Assembly (NCBI GenBank): GCA_018240465.1
Contig: JAFEFS010000074.1
Coordinates: 97,253 to 161,252 of the forward strand
Source: Pseudomonadota bacterium
GTDB taxonomy: Bacteria; Pseudomonadota; Gammaproteobacteria; Xanthomonadales; Rhodanobacteraceae
Direction of reading: 5' to 3'
DNA: 64,000 nt
A program made the position numbers and the translations under genes. Below, in pieces: positions 7,007-16,298 of this stretch; position 1 is the first letter of the stretch, and each line of letters starts with the position of its first letter. Under the pieces are notes generated by a model. That model was not told the origin of the DNA. It searched no databases and was given only the letters and a program-made list of their open reading frames with translations.

Positions 7007-8797
7007 ATGTCTGCCTACAAGATCACCGAACACAAATACGATGTCGTCGTCGTCGGCGCGGGTGGTGCAGGTCTGCGCGCCACCTTCGGCCTCGCCGCCA
7101 AGGGGCTCAAGACCGTCTGCCTGACCAAGGTGTTTCCGACCCGCTCGCACACGGTTGCGGCGCAGGGCGGCATTTCCGCTGCACTGGGCAACATGGGCGA
7201 GGACGACTGGCGCTACCATTTCTACGACACGATCAAGGGTTCGGACTGGCTTGGCGACCAGGACGCGATCCAGTACATGTGCCAGAATGCGCCCGCCGCG
7301 GTAATCGAACTTGAGCACTACGGCGTGCCGTTCTCGCGCACCGAGGCGGGCAAAATCTATCAGCGCCCGTTCGGCGGCATGACGACGAAGTACGGCGAAG
7401 GCCCGCCCGCGCAGCGCACCTGCGCCGCGGCCGATCGCACCGGCCATGCGATGTTGCACACGTTGTATCAGCAGTCGCTCGCGCATGATGCGCAGTTCAA
7501 GATCGAATACTTCGCACTCGACCTGATTTTCGACGCCGCCGGTGCTTGCCGCGGCGTGCTCGCACTCGACATGGCTGAGGGGACGTTGCATCTGTTCCGC
7601 GCGCACGGCGTCGTGCTTGCCACCGGTGGCTACGGACGCGCGTACTTCACTGCAACCTCGGCGCACACCTGCACCGGCGACGGTGGCGGTCTCGTCGCGC
7701 GCGCGGGCCTCGCATTGCAGGACATGGAATTCGTCCAGTTCCACCCGACCGGCATCTACGGCGCCGGTTGCCTGATCACCGAGGGCGTGCGCGGCGAAGG
7801 CGGCATCCTGCGCAATTCAAACGGCGAGCGATTCATGGAGCGCTATGCGCCGCATTACAAGGATCTGGCTTCGCGCGACGTGGTCAGCCGGTCGATGACG
7901 ATCGAGATTCGCGAAGGCCGCGGCGTCGGCGAGCACAAGGACCACATCCTGCTCGACCTGACCCACCTCGGCCCCGAAGTGATTCACGAAAAACTGCCCG
8001 GCATCGCCGAGAGCGCGCGCATTTTCGCCGGCGTCGACGTGACCCGCCAGCCGATTCCGGTGTCGCCGACCGTGCACTACAACATGGGCGGTATTCCGAC
8101 CAATATTCATGGCGAAGTCGTGCAGAAGGTTGGCAACGATCCGGACAAGGTCGTCGAAGGCCTGTATGCGATTGGCGAGGCGGCCTGCGTCTCGGTGCAC
8201 GGTGCGAACCGTCTCGGCTCCAATTCGCTGCTCGATCTGGTTGTGTTCGGTCGCGCGGTTGCCAATCGCGCCGCCGAGACGATCCAGTCCGGCGCCTCGC
8301 ACAAGGCCCTGCCAGACGACGCCTGCGCTGCGGCGCTGGCCAATCTCGACAAGTTGCGCAACGCGAAAGGATCGCGCTCGACTGCCGAGATCCGCCTCGA
8401 CATGCAGCGCACGATGCAGAGCGACGCGGCGGTGTTCCGCACCTCGAAGACGCTCAAGGAAGGATGCGTGAAGATGGACAAGGTATTCGCCTCGTTCGAG
8501 GACGTGCGCGTCGCCGACCGCTCGCTGGTGTGGAACTCCGACCTGATCGAGACCTACGAACTGCAGAACCTGCTGTACAACGCGGTGGCGACGATCAATT
8601 CGGCCGAGCAGCGGCACGAATCGCGCGGCGCGCATGCGCATGAGGACTTCCCTGAGCGCGACGATGCCAACTGGATGAAACACACGCTGGTCAAGGTCGA
8701 CCACAAGGGCGCGTGCAGCTTCGATTTCCGGCCGGTGCGCATGAACACGCTGACCGACGAGGTGACGTCGGTGCCACCGAAGGCGCGGGTTTATTGA
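7007..8797 (+). CDS. sdhA: Succinate dehydrogenase flavoprotein subunit
   Basis: A 596-residue catalytic subunit that oxidises succinate to fumarate in the TCA cycle. The FAD-binding GAGGAGLRA is near residues 18-26, and [11 protein letters not shown] contains the His that covalently carries FAD. Substrate-site motifs [17 protein letters not shown] and [21 protein letters not shown] are present, and the C-terminus ends [18 protein letters not shown] as usual. The ATG was chosen because the protein begins at the conserved [10 protein letters not shown] region with only a short lead. Flavinylation would depend on SdhE, encoded downstream. Confidence 0.97.
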   Translation: MSAYKITEHKYDVVVVGAGGAGLRATFGLAAKGLKTVCLTKVFPTRSHTVAAQGGISAALGNMGEDDWRYHFYDTIKGSDWLGDQDAIQYMCQNAPAAVIELEHYGVPFSRTEAGKIYQRPFGGMTTKYGEGPPAQRTCAAADRTGHAMLHTLYQQSLAHDAQFKIEYFALDLIFDAAGACRGVLALDMAEGTLHLFRAHGVVLATGGYGRAYFTATSAHTCTGDGGGLVARAGLALQDMEFVQFHPTGIYGAGCLITEGVRGEGGILRNSNGERFMERYAPHYKDLASRDVVSRSMTIEIREGRGVGEHKDHILLDLTHLGPEVIHEKLPGIAESARIFAGVDVTRQPIPVSPTVHYNMGGIPTNIHGEVVQKVGNDPDKVVEGLYAIGEAACVSVHGANRLGSNSLLDLVVFGRAVANRAAETIQSGASHKALPDDACAAALANLDKLRNAKGSRSTAEIRLDMQRTMQSDAAVFRTSKTLKEGCVKMDKVFASFEDVRVADRSLVWNSDLIETYELQNLLYNAVATINSAEQRHESRGAHAHEDFPERDDANWMKHTLVKVDHKGACSFDFRPVRMNTLTDEVTSVPPKARVY

Positions 8798-8851
8798 GCA
8801 TCGTCACTGCGGCATGTGCCGCGACGACAAAACACACAGAGGCAGGCAAAC

Positions 8852-9637
8852 GTGGCCGAATTCAGTCTTCCGAAAAATTCCAAGGTCCAGAAAGGCAAGA
8901 AGTACCCGGCCAAGGCGGGCGCGAAGAACCTGCGCACGTTCCGCATCTACCGCTGGAACGAGGAAGACGGCCAGAATCCGCATATCGACGAGTACGAAGT
9001 CGACATGGATTCGTGCGGGCCGATGGTTCTCGACGCGCTGATCAAGATCAAGAACGAAGTCGACTCGACCCTGACCTTCCGTCGCTCCTGCCGCGAAGGC
9101 ATCTGCGGCTCGTGCGCGATGAACATCGACGGCAACAACACGCTCGCCTGCACCAAGGCGATCGACGATTGCAAAGGAGACGTTGCGATCTACCCGCTGC
9201 CGCATATGCCGGTGGTGAAGGACCTTGTGCCCGACCTGACCAATTTCTACGCGCAATACGCATCGATCAAGCCATGGCTGCGCACGCAAACGCCGCCGCC
9301 GCCCGACGCGGAGCGCCTGCAGTCGAAGGAAGATCGCGCCAGGCTCGATGGCCTCTACGAGTGCATCCTCTGTGCGTCGTGCTCGACGGCGTGCCCCAGC
9401 TATTGGTGGAACGGCGACAAGTACCTCGGCCCGGCGGCGCTGCTGCAGGCCTATCGCTTCATCGCCGATTCGCGCGATGAGGACACCGGGGCGCGCCTCG
9501 ACGAGCTCGAGGACCCGTTCAAACTCTATCGCTGCCACACGATCATGAATTGCACGAACACCTGCCCGAAGGGTTTGAACCCGGCCAAAGCGATCGGCGA
9601 GATCAAGAAGTTGATGGTCGAGCGCAAGGGCGTATAG
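8852..9637 (+). CDS. sdhB: Succinate dehydrogenase iron-sulfur subunit
   Basis: A 261-residue electron-transfer subunit with all cluster ligands visible. The [2Fe-2S] motif is CREGICGSC followed by a later C in TLACTK. The [4Fe-4S] motif is [12 protein letters not shown], and the [3Fe-4S] set is CHTIMNC with [11 protein letters not shown]. The GTG start is preceded by GAGGCAGG at a suitable distance and gives the normal length. A palindromic repeat starts 6 bp after the stop codon. Confidence 0.95.
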   Translation: MAEFSLPKNSKVQKGKKYPAKAGAKNLRTFRIYRWNEEDGQNPHIDEYEVDMDSCGPMVLDALIKIKNEVDSTLTFRRSCREGICGSCAMNIDGNNTLACTKAIDDCKGDVAIYPLPHMPVVKDLVPDLTNFYAQYASIKPWLRTQTPPPPDAERLQSKEDRARLDGLYECILCASCSTACPSYWWNGDKYLGPAALLQAYRFIADSRDEDTGARLDELEDPFKLYRCHTIMNCTNTCPKGLNPAKAIGEIKKLMVERKGV

Positions 9638-9642
9638 CTACC

Positions 9643-9674
9643 TGTCATTCCTGCCGGAAGCCCGCGGGAACGAC
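9643..9674. repeat. Palindromic repeat (GTCATTCC family), copy 1
   Basis: GTCATTCCTGC and GCGGGAACGAC form an imperfect inverted repeat (9 of 11 arm pairs) around a 10-bp centre. It lies between sdhB and the MAPEG-family gene. Related copies occur at 19219-19254, 48639-48711 and 50691-50718. It resembles REP-type elements that form hairpins in transcripts and may modulate expression across the junction. Confidence 0.65.
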
Positions 9675-9704
9675 GTGAAGGGCAACTACTTGGGGGCGAG
9701 CCGC

Positions 9705-10124
9705 GTGGACGCAAAGCTGATCTTCTGGCCCGCCGTGGCGATGGTCGCGCTGACCTTCAGCGTGCAGATGCGCATGTACGCCACGCGCATCGGCGAGATG
9801 AAGCGCGAGCGCATTCACCCGCAGTCGATCGCCAGTTCGGCGCAGGCTGCGGCACGGTTGAAGGATACGCGTGCCGCCGACAATTTCCGCAACCTGTTCG
9901 AAATGCCGGTACTGTTCTATCCGGCGCTGATCGTTGCGTTCCTAACGGCGCAGGTCGGTGTCTTCACGCTGTCGCTGGCGTGGGCGTTCGTCGCGCTGCG
10001 CATCGCGCACAGTGCCATCCAGTGCAGCTACAACAAGGTCATGCACCGGTTCCATGCCTATGTGTCGAGCAGCGTCGTGCTCTGGATACTCTGGGGCGTG
10101 CTCGTTTGCGGTCTGCCCAGGTGA
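9705..10124 (+). CDS. MAPEG-family membrane protein
   Basis: A 139-residue protein with about four hydrophobic helices. The MAPEG-type segment RAADNFRNLFEMPVLFYPAL is followed by AHSAIQCSYNKVMHRFHAY. MAPEG proteins include glutathione-transferase-like membrane enzymes. Bacterial members of this short type are mostly uncharacterised, so the substrate is unknown. The GTG start has GGGGGCGAG upstream; a GTG 30 bp earlier sits inside the palindromic repeat and is less likely. Its stop overlaps the sdhE start (GTGA), so it is co-translated with the sdh accessory genes, which is a noteworthy position. Confidence 0.8.
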   Translation: MDAKLIFWPAVAMVALTFSVQMRMYATRIGEMKRERIHPQSIASSAQAAARLKDTRAADNFRNLFEMPVLFYPALIVAFLTAQVGVFTLSLAWAFVALRIAHSAIQCSYNKVMHRFHAYVSSSVVLWILWGVLVCGLPR

Positions 10125-10363
10125 GCGACGAGGGCCGCCTGCGCTGGCGCTGCCGGCGCGGTATGCGCGAACTCGATCAGTTGCTCGGCGGTTGGCTGGA
10201 TGCGCGCTACGCTCAGGCGGACGAATCGGCGAGGGCGGCGTTCGCCGATCTGCTCGAACAACCGGACCCCGAACTGTGGCGTTGGCTGCAAGGAGATGGT
10301 GCGTCGTCCGACGCACGTTTCCGCCGCATCATCGATGAAATCCGTACCCGCGATCGCGTTTGA
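10121..10363 (+). CDS. sdhE: FAD assembly factor SdhE (YgfY)
   Basis: An 80-residue protein that promotes covalent attachment of FAD to SdhA. The defining RGxxE motif is RGMRE at residues 13-17, within RLRWRCRRGMRELDQLLGG. The remainder (FADLLEQPDPELWRWLQG) matches the family's helical domain. It begins with GTG overlapping the upstream stop and its end overlaps ygfX by 29 bp, an arrangement matching the sdhE-ygfX pair of other gammaproteobacteria. Placement directly behind sdhCDAB supports its role. Confidence 0.92.
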   Translation: MSDEGRLRWRCRRGMRELDQLLGGWLDARYAQADESARAAFADLLEQPDPELWRWLQGDGASSDARFRRIIDEIRTRDRV

Positions 10364-10763
10364 CTACCGGCCTTCGCGTTGGCTGCTGCTCGCCCTCGCC
10401 CTGATCGCCACGTTCGCGCTGGCCGCGATCGCGCTGTGCGGGTTGAATCCCTGGATCAAGCTGGCGCTGGCCGCATCGACGCTGGCTTACGCACTGCACT
10501 CGTCGTGGCGATTCCGGCATCCGCCATTCGCGCATGTCATGTGGCACTCCGCCGGTCATTGGCGGTTGCGCGATGCGGCCGGGAGCGAGCAGATCGGCGA
10601 ACTTGACCATGCGGTCGTGCTCGGCGCGCTGATCGTGCTCACGCTGCGCGTTGATCCGAAACGAGTCTGCTCGTTCGTGCTGCTGCCGGACAATGTCGAC
10701 GAGGAAATCCGGCGCCGCTTGCGCGTACGTTTGGCGCGTGCCGATTCTATCGACGCGGGTTGA
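10335..10763 (+). CDS. ygfX: YgfX-like membrane protein
   Basis: A 142-residue protein with two N-terminal hydrophobic helices (about residues 14-55), then a soluble domain with WHSAGHWRLRDAAGSEQIGEL and SFVLLPDNVDEEIRRRLRVRL. This layout, small size and overlap with sdhE identify it as YgfX/DUF1434. In Escherichia coli YgfX (CptA) has been described as the partner of SdhE/CptB and was proposed to affect cytoskeletal proteins. In other species it is linked to SdhE function at the membrane. The exact role here is inferred. Confidence 0.75.
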   Translation: MKSVPAIAFDYRPSRWLLLALALIATFALAAIALCGLNPWIKLALAASTLAYALHSSWRFRHPPFAHVMWHSAGHWRLRDAAGSEQIGELDHAVVLGALIVLTLRVDPKRVCSFVLLPDNVDEEIRRRLRVRLARADSIDAG

Positions 10764-10829
10764 AAACACCCGCTGCGTGATCGTTCGCGGGTACGCATTT
10801 GCGCGATGCAAATACTCTGGGCAAAAGAA

Positions 10830-10852
10830 AACCGGCCTCTTGCGAGGCCGGT
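10830..10852. terminator. Bidirectional intrinsic terminator between the sdh cluster and the outer-membrane protein gene
   Basis: A perfect 10-bp stem, AACCGGCCTC with GAGGCCGGTT, has a 4-base loop. On the minus strand it is followed by a T-rich run (TTTTCTTTTG), making a strong terminator for the barrel-protein gene. On the plus strand the T-tract is weaker but the hairpin lies 67 bp after ygfX. Confidence 0.85.
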
Positions 10853-10919
10853 TGTCCCTGTGTGCATCCCTGCGTTGGAGTTGAAGTGAAGATGCGGCGA
10901 TATACGAAAAATGCAAGAC

Positions 10920-11492
10920 TCAGAAGCGGTATTCAGCACTCAGCGAGAGCAGACTCGGGTCGAGGTTCAGGTGCTTCGCGTCGGTCTTGTAGTAGTCGTA
11001 GTTCAGGCCGAGCGAGAGGTTGTTGCTGAAGTCATAGCCGAAACCAGCACCTGCGTACCATTTGGCGCTGCTGTCGCTGACGTAGTTCGGCACGGTTTCG
11101 TTGGTCCAGCCCTTGGTGTCCGCGCGGAACAAGCCGGTGCGAGCGGAGACGTACCACTGCGGGGTGAGGTTGAAATGGCCGTTGACACCTGCCGTCCAGC
11201 CCTTTGCCGAAGCGCGGCCGAAACCGCTGTAGGCCCCCTTGGTGTCGAACTTGCCGAGGTCTGCGTAGCCGCCTTCGACGCCCAGCGCGACGTTCGGATT
11301 CAGTAGCCAGCGATAACCGGCATTGATGCCGTAACCGGTGTCGTTGTCATCGTACAAACCTTTGTCGAGCGTCGAGCGGCCGATGTTGCCGTTGACGAAG
11401 GCGCCGCCGGCGCCGTCTGCGGCGTGGGTGACGGCAGGCAGCGTGGCCAGTGAAGCGGTGGCGAGGGCGATGGCGAACAGCGTATTTTTCAT
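10920..11492 (-). CDS. Outer-membrane beta-barrel protein (OmpA-like transmembrane domain family)
   Basis: A 190-residue protein with a clear Sec signal peptide (MKNTLFAIALATASLATLPA, cleavage near THA-AD). The mature part consists of alternating amphipathic strands rich in Tyr, Gly and Asn, such as GYGINAGYRW, KWYAGAGFGYDF and LSLGLNYDYY. It ends SLSAEYRF with the C-terminal Phe expected for BamA-dependent barrels. No peptidoglycan-binding OmpA C-terminal domain is present, so this is a small eight-stranded-type barrel. Specific function is unknown. GGAG lies before the ATG. Its promoter must lie in the unusually AT-rich 5' region, and a bidirectional terminator follows the gene. Confidence 0.85.
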   Translation of the reverse strand: MKNTLFAIALATASLATLPAVTHAADGAGGAFVNGNIGRSTLDKGLYDDNDTGYGINAGYRWLLNPNVALGVEGGYADLGKFDTKGAYSGFGRASAKGWTAGVNGHFNLTPQWYVSARTGLFRADTKGWTNETVPNYVSDSSAKWYAGAGFGYDFSNNLSLGLNYDYYKTDAKHLNLDPSLLSLSAEYRF

Positions 11493-11609
11493 GGATATCT
11501 CCGAATTGCTCTTGTTGTTGCCTGGCGAATCGGCGAAGCGCGTGTCAGGGCCGCTTCGCGTTCCGGCGATCGCGTCGATCGCATCAGGTTCGGATTCGAG
11601 ATGGGGCGA

Positions 11610-11655
11610 TGAAGTTTAATTTCAATACCGATAAGTTTATTAATTATTCAAGTAG
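11610..11655 (-). promoter_or_regulatory. AT-rich probable promoter region of the barrel-protein gene
   Basis: This is the only AT-rich patch between the divergent barrel-protein gene and lolC. It contains TTGAAT and several TA-rich hexamers on the minus strand but no unambiguous -35/-10 pair. If transcription starts here, the barrel-protein mRNA has a leader of more than 100 nt. Together with the sRNA-like locus this accounts for the gene-free 11493-11860 interval. Confidence 0.4.
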
Positions 11656-11698
11656 CTGAAAGCGCGTACAGGAACCTGTCTGCGCGAACGCGGGCGAA

Positions 11699-11728
11699 CT
11701 GACGCGCGTGCGGGCGGCGACGTACAAT
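11699..11728 (+). promoter_or_regulatory. Promoter of the structured RNA/leader upstream of lolC
   Basis: CTGACG (11699-11704) and TACAAT (11723-11728) are separated by 18 bp, a good sigma-70 arrangement. The predicted start (about 11735) coincides with the beginning of the first hairpin of the structured RNA. Confidence 0.6.
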
Positions 11729-11734
11729 TGCTGT

Positions 11735-11840
11735 TATTGCTGGCGCTGCGCGCAGCAATAACTGTCGCCGTTGAAGCGACCCAAAAGCCGGTCGCTTAAC
11801 GCCGACGGGTCGAACCTCCTGCGAGTTTGCGGCCTTTTTT
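11735..11840 (+). ncRNA. Candidate small RNA or attenuated leader upstream of lolC
   Basis: About 106 nt running from a promoter to an intrinsic terminator and containing three consecutive hairpins. Hairpin 1 is GTTATTGCTG with CAGCAATAAC (11733-11762, perfect 10-bp arms). Hairpin 2 is CGTT-G-AAGCGACC with GGTCGCTTAACG (11769-11801, twelve pairs and one bulge, A-rich loop). Hairpin 3 is the terminator stem followed by six T. An anti-Shine-Dalgarno-like CCTCCT lies in the terminator stem-loop. lolC begins only 20 nt after the T-run, so the element is either a free-standing sRNA or an attenuator in the lolCD mRNA. I do not recognise a described family. All features are seen directly; function is inferred. 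Confidence 0.6.
11808..11840 (+). terminator. Intrinsic terminator immediately before lolC
   Basis: GGTCG pairs with CGGCC (one G-T pair), extended inward by AA/TT and CTC/GAG around a CTGC loop, and is followed by TTTTTT. It ends 20 nt before the lolC ATG, so transcription of lolCD from the upstream promoter would require read-through. Confidence 0.7.
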
Positions 11841-11860
11841 GTAAACGGATTTCCAACTGC

Positions 11861-13102
11861 ATGTTCTATCCGCTGCAATTGTTCATAGGCCTTCGCTATA
11901 CGCGCGCCAAGCGCCGCAATCACTTCATTTCGTTCATTTCGCTGGTGTCGATGCTCGGCATCGCGGTCGGCGTTGCGGCGCTGATCGCGGTGATGAGCGT
12001 GATGAACGGTTTCCAGGGCGATATGCAGGAGCGCATTCTCGGCATGGTCGCGCATGCGTCGATCGAAAGCGTCGACGGCGGCATTGTCGACTGGCGCGAT
12101 ACCGTGCAGAAAGTCGAGGCGAATCCGCATGTCGTCGGTGCGGCGCCGTATCTCGATGCGCAGGCGTTGCTGCGCGGCCGGCGCACCAGTGCTGCTGTCG
12201 TGCATGGACTCGTACCCGAGCAAGAGCCGAGGGTGTCGAACATCGGCGACAAGCTGCTCAAAGGTTCGCTTGCGGACCTGAAGCCCGGCAGTTTCAACGT
12301 GATTCTCGGCAACGAGCTGGCCATGCAGCTTGGCGTGCGCGTCGGCGACAAGGTCACGGTGATGGTGCCGGAGTTCAGCGTCACTCCGGTCGGCGCGGTA
12401 CCGCGCTCGAAGAACTGCGAAGTGGTCGGGGTATTCTCCGTCGGTTTCGCCGAGTACGACACCGGCGTCGCGCTGATGAACATGGACGATGCGATCACGC
12501 TGCTGCGCGCCGATGGGCCGGGCGGTATCCGCCTCAAGCTCGACGACATGTTCGATGCGTACAAGATCGCCGTCGGCCTGCGCGATCATCTCGGCCAGTA
12601 TTTCAGGATCACCACCTGGGAGCAGAGCCACCAGAATTTCTTCAGCGCAGTGAAGATGGAGAAGACGGTGATGTTCATCATCCTCTCGCTGATCGTCGGC
12701 GTGGCTGCGTTCAATCTCGTCTCCACACTGATCATGCTCGTCACCGACAAGCAGGCCGACATCGCCATTCTGCGCACGCTCGGCATCTCGCCGAACAAGG
12801 TCATGGGCATCTTCACCGTGCAGGGCGTGATCGTCGGCAGCTTCGGCATCCTGCTCGGCCTCGTCGGCGGCGTGCTGCTCGCCTGGTACATCCCGGACGT
12901 GGCGAAGTGGATCGAGCACACGTTCCACTTCGAGATCCTGCCGGCCGACATCTACTACATCAACGAAGTTCCATCCGATCTGCATTGGAGCGACGTCGGC
13001 TGGGTTGCCGCGATTGCGTGGGTGTTCTGTCTGCTCGCCACGCTTTATCCGGCATGGCGCGCGGCGCGCACCCAGCCGGCGGCGGCGTTGCGCTATGAGT
13101 AA
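11861..13102 (+). CDS. lolC: Lipoprotein-releasing ABC transporter permease LolC/LolE
   Basis: A 413-residue inner-membrane permease of the LolCDE system that extracts mature outer-membrane lipoproteins for hand-over to LolA. The N-terminus [35 protein letters not shown] is the family signature and first membrane helix. A large periplasmic MacB-like domain fills roughly residues 50-260, and a FtsX-like block of three helices follows ([21 protein letters not shown] onward). Only one permease gene is next to lolD, so the transporter may be the LolF-type with a homodimeric permease. The start is immediately downstream of the hairpin-terminator element; only a weak CGGA precedes it. The 3' end overlaps lolD by 8 bp. 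Confidence 0.92.
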   Translation: MFYPLQLFIGLRYTRAKRRNHFISFISLVSMLGIAVGVAALIAVMSVMNGFQGDMQERILGMVAHASIESVDGGIVDWRDTVQKVEANPHVVGAAPYLDAQALLRGRRTSAAVVHGLVPEQEPRVSNIGDKLLKGSLADLKPGSFNVILGNELAMQLGVRVGDKVTVMVPEFSVTPVGAVPRSKNCEVVGVFSVGFAEYDTGVALMNMDDAITLLRADGPGGIRLKLDDMFDAYKIAVGLRDHLGQYFRITTWEQSHQNFFSAVKMEKTVMFIILSLIVGVAAFNLVSTLIMLVTDKQADIAILRTLGISPNKVMGIFTVQGVIVGSFGILLGLVGGVLLAWYIPDVAKWIEHTFHFEILPADIYYINEVPSDLHWSDVGWVAAIAWVFCLLATLYPAWRAARTQPAAALRYE

Positions 13103-13799
13103 TGCAATGAACAGCGATGTCGTCCTGCGCGCAAGCAACGTCGCCAAGACCTACGCCGAAGGCAAGTTGCGCACGCCGGTGCTGGGCAAAGTGAGTTTCG
13201 CGCTCGAGCGCGCCTCGACGCTCGCGATCGTCGGCGCCTCGGGCGCGGGCAAGAGCACGCTGCTGCACATCCTCGGCGGTCTGGACACCTTGAGTTCCGG
13301 CGAGGTCGAGGTCGAAGGCCGCGCGATGTCGAAGCTGTCCGATCGCGAGCGCGGCGAGGTGCGCAACCGGTCGCTCGGCTTCATCTACCAGTTCCACCAC
13401 CTGCTGCCCGAATTCACTGCGCTCGAAAACGTGGCCATGCCGCTGCTGATCCGCGGCACCAAGGTGGCCGAAGCGAAGCAGCGTGCGAGCGAGTTGCTCG
13501 ACCGTGTCGGCCTTGCCCATCGTACGGCGCACAAGCCCGGCGAGCTGTCCGGCGGCGAGCGCCAGCGCTGCGCGGTCGCGCGCGCGCTGGTCACGCGTCC
13601 GGCTTGCGTGCTCGGCGACGAGCCGACCGGAAATCTCGACGAAAAGAATGCCGCGCAGGTCTACGCGTTGATGCTCGAACTCAATCGCGAGATCGGCACG
13701 AGTTTCGTTCTCGTCACCCACGACCGCGCACTGGCGCGGCGCATGGATCGCGTGCTCGAGCTGCGCGACGGTGGGCTGGGCGAGGCCACGCCCGCGTAG
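13095..13799 (+). CDS. lolD: Lipoprotein-releasing system ATP-binding protein LolD
   Basis: A 234-residue ABC ATPase that powers lipoprotein extraction. Walker A is GASGAGKST, the Q-loop region is [19 protein letters not shown] (a LolD/MacB-type sequence), the signature is LSGGERQR, and Walker B is [13 protein letters not shown]. It overlaps the end of the permease gene, so the two are co-translated; an ATG 12 bp downstream is an alternative start. It sits between its permease and comEC, the order I associate with Lysobacterales. Confidence 0.95.
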   Translation: MSNAMNSDVVLRASNVAKTYAEGKLRTPVLGKVSFALERASTLAIVGASGAGKSTLLHILGGLDTLSSGEVEVEGRAMSKLSDRERGEVRNRSLGFIYQFHHLLPEFTALENVAMPLLIRGTKVAEAKQRASELLDRVGLAHRTAHKPGELSGGERQRCAVARALVTRPACVLGDEPTGNLDEKNAAQVYALMLELNREIGTSFVLVTHDRALARRMDRVLELRDGGLGEATPA

Positions 13800-13851
13800 G
13801 CGGACGCGAACGCAAAGCGGTATCCTTCCCGCAGGAGCCGGGGAGGGAAAC

Positions 13852-16176
13852 ATGAAGTTTCCATTGCCGCAGTTGTTCAGCGTCGCCACCGCGGCTGCGC
13901 TGCTGACGGGTGCCGTCGCGGTGCAGGCGCTGACCGCGCTGCCTGCGCCACGGGTCGCATGCGCCCTGGGCATTGTGGCCTTGCTCGTGATCGTGCTGTG
14001 CAGCCGCTGGCGCTGGCTCGGCTTCGTCCTGCTCGGCGCGGCGTGGACGATCGGGCGCGCCGATCTTGCCTTGTCGGCGCGTCTGCCGTCGGCCTTCGAA
14101 GGCGAGGACATCGTGGTCAGCGGGTCGGTTCGCGGCCTGCCGCACGCGCAGGACGACTCGACGCGATTCGATTTTGCCATCCATGCGGGCGAGCGCGACG
14201 GCATCCCCGTGCCGGTTTCGGGTACGCTGCGCCTGCACTGGTACGCGAGCGAAAAAGCCGTCGTCCCCGCCATCGAACCTTGCTCGCAATGGCGGCTGCG
14301 TGTGCGGCTCAAGCGTCCGCGCGGACTGATCGATCCGGGCGGCTTCGACTTCGAACGCTACGCGCTGAGCGAGGGCATCACCGCGACAGGCTACGTGCGC
14401 GAGGATGCGGACAATGCCGCGACCGGCACGCGCCGGTTATGCGTCGAAGCCCTGCGCCAGCGCATCTCGCAAGGCATTGCCGATACCCTGGGCCCGGGGC
14501 CGCGAAGCGACGTGCTGCGAGCACTCGCGTTCGGCGATCAGCAGGCTATGGACGAGCAGGAGTGGAATGTCGCGCGCACGACCGGCATCCCGCACCTGAT
14601 CGCCATTTCCGGCCTGCACATCGCGTTGTTCGCGAGTTTCGGCGTACTGCTCGTGCGGATGTCGTGGAAACTCGCGCCGCGTCTGACCTTGCGCTGGCCG
14701 GCGCCGTTGATCGAAGCGCTGGCCAGCATCGTGTTCGCGCTGGCTTATGCGGCCATTTCCGGGCTGGGCCTGCCGACGCGGCGCGCCTTGGTCATGATCG
14801 GCGTGCTGCTTGCCGCCAATCTGGTACGGCGCGCGCGTGCGCCGGTGCAGGGACTGGCGTTTGCCGTGATCGTGTTGCTCGCGCTCGACCCCTTGTGTGT
14901 GCTCAGTGCGGGTTTCTGGTTATCGTTCGTCGGTGTGACCTGGTTGATGTTCTGTCTGGGCGGGCGAGCAGACCGCCGTTCCTGGTGGCATGAGATGATT
15001 CGCGCACAGGGCGTCGCCAGTCTCGGTCTGCTGCCGCTGACGATCTGGTTCTTCGGCCAGAGTTCGCTGATCGGGCCGCTCGCCAATCTGATCGCCGTGC
15101 CCGTGGTCTGCTTTCTCATCCTGCCGCTCGGCGTTGCCGGCGCGCTATTGCAACTTGTGGTGCCGATGTTCGGCACGCCGCTGCTGGAACTGGCTGGATG
15201 GGCGATGCAGGTGCTGTGGGCGCTGCTCGAACGCATCGCGGCCTGGCCCGGTGCGCTCTGGTATTTTCCCGAACCCGCGGTGTGGGCATTTGCATTGGCG
15301 ATGCTCGGTGCCGCCTGGCTGCTGCTGCCGCGCGGCATGCCGGCGCGCGCGCTTGGCGTTGCCCTGTTGTTGCCGCTGCTGGTTCCGGCGCGCCACGTGC
15401 TGATCGACGGCGAATTCGAAGCATTGCTGCTCGACGTGGGCCAGGGCCTGTCGGTGGTCGTGCGTACGCGCGAGCACGCGCTCGTGTACGACGCAGGCGC
15501 GAGGTTCCCCTCCGGCTTCGATCTCGGCGATGCGGCTGTCGTGCCGGCGCTGCACGCGAGCGCAGTCGCGCGGGTAGACCGGCTGATCATCAGCCACGGT
15601 GACAATGATCATGCCGGCGGTGCGGCCGCGGTGCTGGCGGCATTTCCGCAAGCCAGCGTGAGCAGCGGTGAACCGGAGCGCCTGAGCGTGCCGGCAATAC
15701 AGTGTCTCGCCGGCGAGGCGTGGAACTGGAATGGCGTCGCGTTCCGCATCGTCCACCCGCACGCACCGTTGGCGGCGAGGAACAATGACCGCTGCTGCGT
15801 ACTTGAAGTGCGCAGCGGCGACAGCGCACTGCTGCTGACCGGCGATATCACCGCGGCGGTGGAGGGGGAGGTGGCTTCCGTGCTGGCACCGGTCGCCGCG
15901 CACACGCTGCTGCAGGTGCCGCATCATGGCAGCAAGACTTCCTCGAGTGCTGCGTTCATCGCCGCACTGCGACCGGAGCTGGCTCTGGTCTCCTCGGGCT
16001 ATCGCAACCATTTCCATCACCCCAATCCCGGCGTCGTCGCGCGTTATCGAGCGGCCGGCGTCGCCCTGCTGGACACGCCGCACAGCGGCTTCGCCGATAT
16101 CCGCTTCGCCACCGACGGCCCGCCTCGGTTGATCGAGCAGGGCCGCATTGACCGCCATCCGTACTGGCGCGAGTGA
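13852..16176 (+). CDS. comEC: DNA internalisation-related competence protein ComEC/Rec2
   Basis: A 774-residue polytopic membrane protein that forms the channel carrying transforming single-stranded DNA across the inner membrane. The order of domains is typical. First come N-terminal helices and a DUF4131-type OB domain (about residues 1-200). The competence domain begins IPHLIAISGLHIALFASFG and holds many helices (about 215-490). A C-terminal metallo-beta-lactamase-like domain has DVGQGLSVVV, YDAGARFPSG and the metal motif SHGDNDHAGG, ending in QVPHHGSKTSSS. GGGGAGGG precedes the ATG. No other competence genes are adjacent. Confidence 0.94.
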   Translation: MKFPLPQLFSVATAAALLTGAVAVQALTALPAPRVACALGIVALLVIVLCSRWRWLGFVLLGAAWTIGRADLALSARLPSAFEGEDIVVSGSVRGLPHAQDDSTRFDFAIHAGERDGIPVPVSGTLRLHWYASEKAVVPAIEPCSQWRLRVRLKRPRGLIDPGGFDFERYALSEGITATGYVREDADNAATGTRRLCVEALRQRISQGIADTLGPGPRSDVLRALAFGDQQAMDEQEWNVARTTGIPHLIAISGLHIALFASFGVLLVRMSWKLAPRLTLRWPAPLIEALASIVFALAYAAISGLGLPTRRALVMIGVLLAANLVRRARAPVQGLAFAVIVLLALDPLCVLSAGFWLSFVGVTWLMFCLGGRADRRSWWHEMIRAQGVASLGLLPLTIWFFGQSSLIGPLANLIAVPVVCFLILPLGVAGALLQLVVPMFGTPLLELAGWAMQVLWALLERIAAWPGALWYFPEPAVWAFALAMLGAAWLLLPRGMPARALGVALLLPLLVPARHVLIDGEFEALLLDVGQGLSVVVRTREHALVYDAGARFPSGFDLGDAAVVPALHASAVARVDRLIISHGDNDHAGGAAAVLAAFPQASVSSGEPERLSVPAIQCLAGEAWNWNGVAFRIVHPHAPLAARNNDRCCVLEVRSGDSALLLTGDITAAVEGEVASVLAPVAAHTLLQVPHHGSKTSSSAAFIAALRPELALVSSGYRNHFHHPNPGVVARYRAAGVALLDTPHSGFADIRFATDGPPRLIEQGRIDRHPYWRE

Positions 16177-16298
16177 ACGCCGGTGACGAGGATGAGGCCT
16201 CGAATCGGAATCGTCGAGTCGATCACCGAACGCGCAAAGCCGCGCCGATTCGCTGGTATGATTCGCCGCGAAAGACGGAACCCTGACGAGGAATTGGC

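Noticed and set aside
11648..13147. A frame of about 500 codons on the minus strand opposite lolC
   Set aside because: Composition is typical of antisense frames, and it would overlap the structured RNA candidate and lolC entirely.
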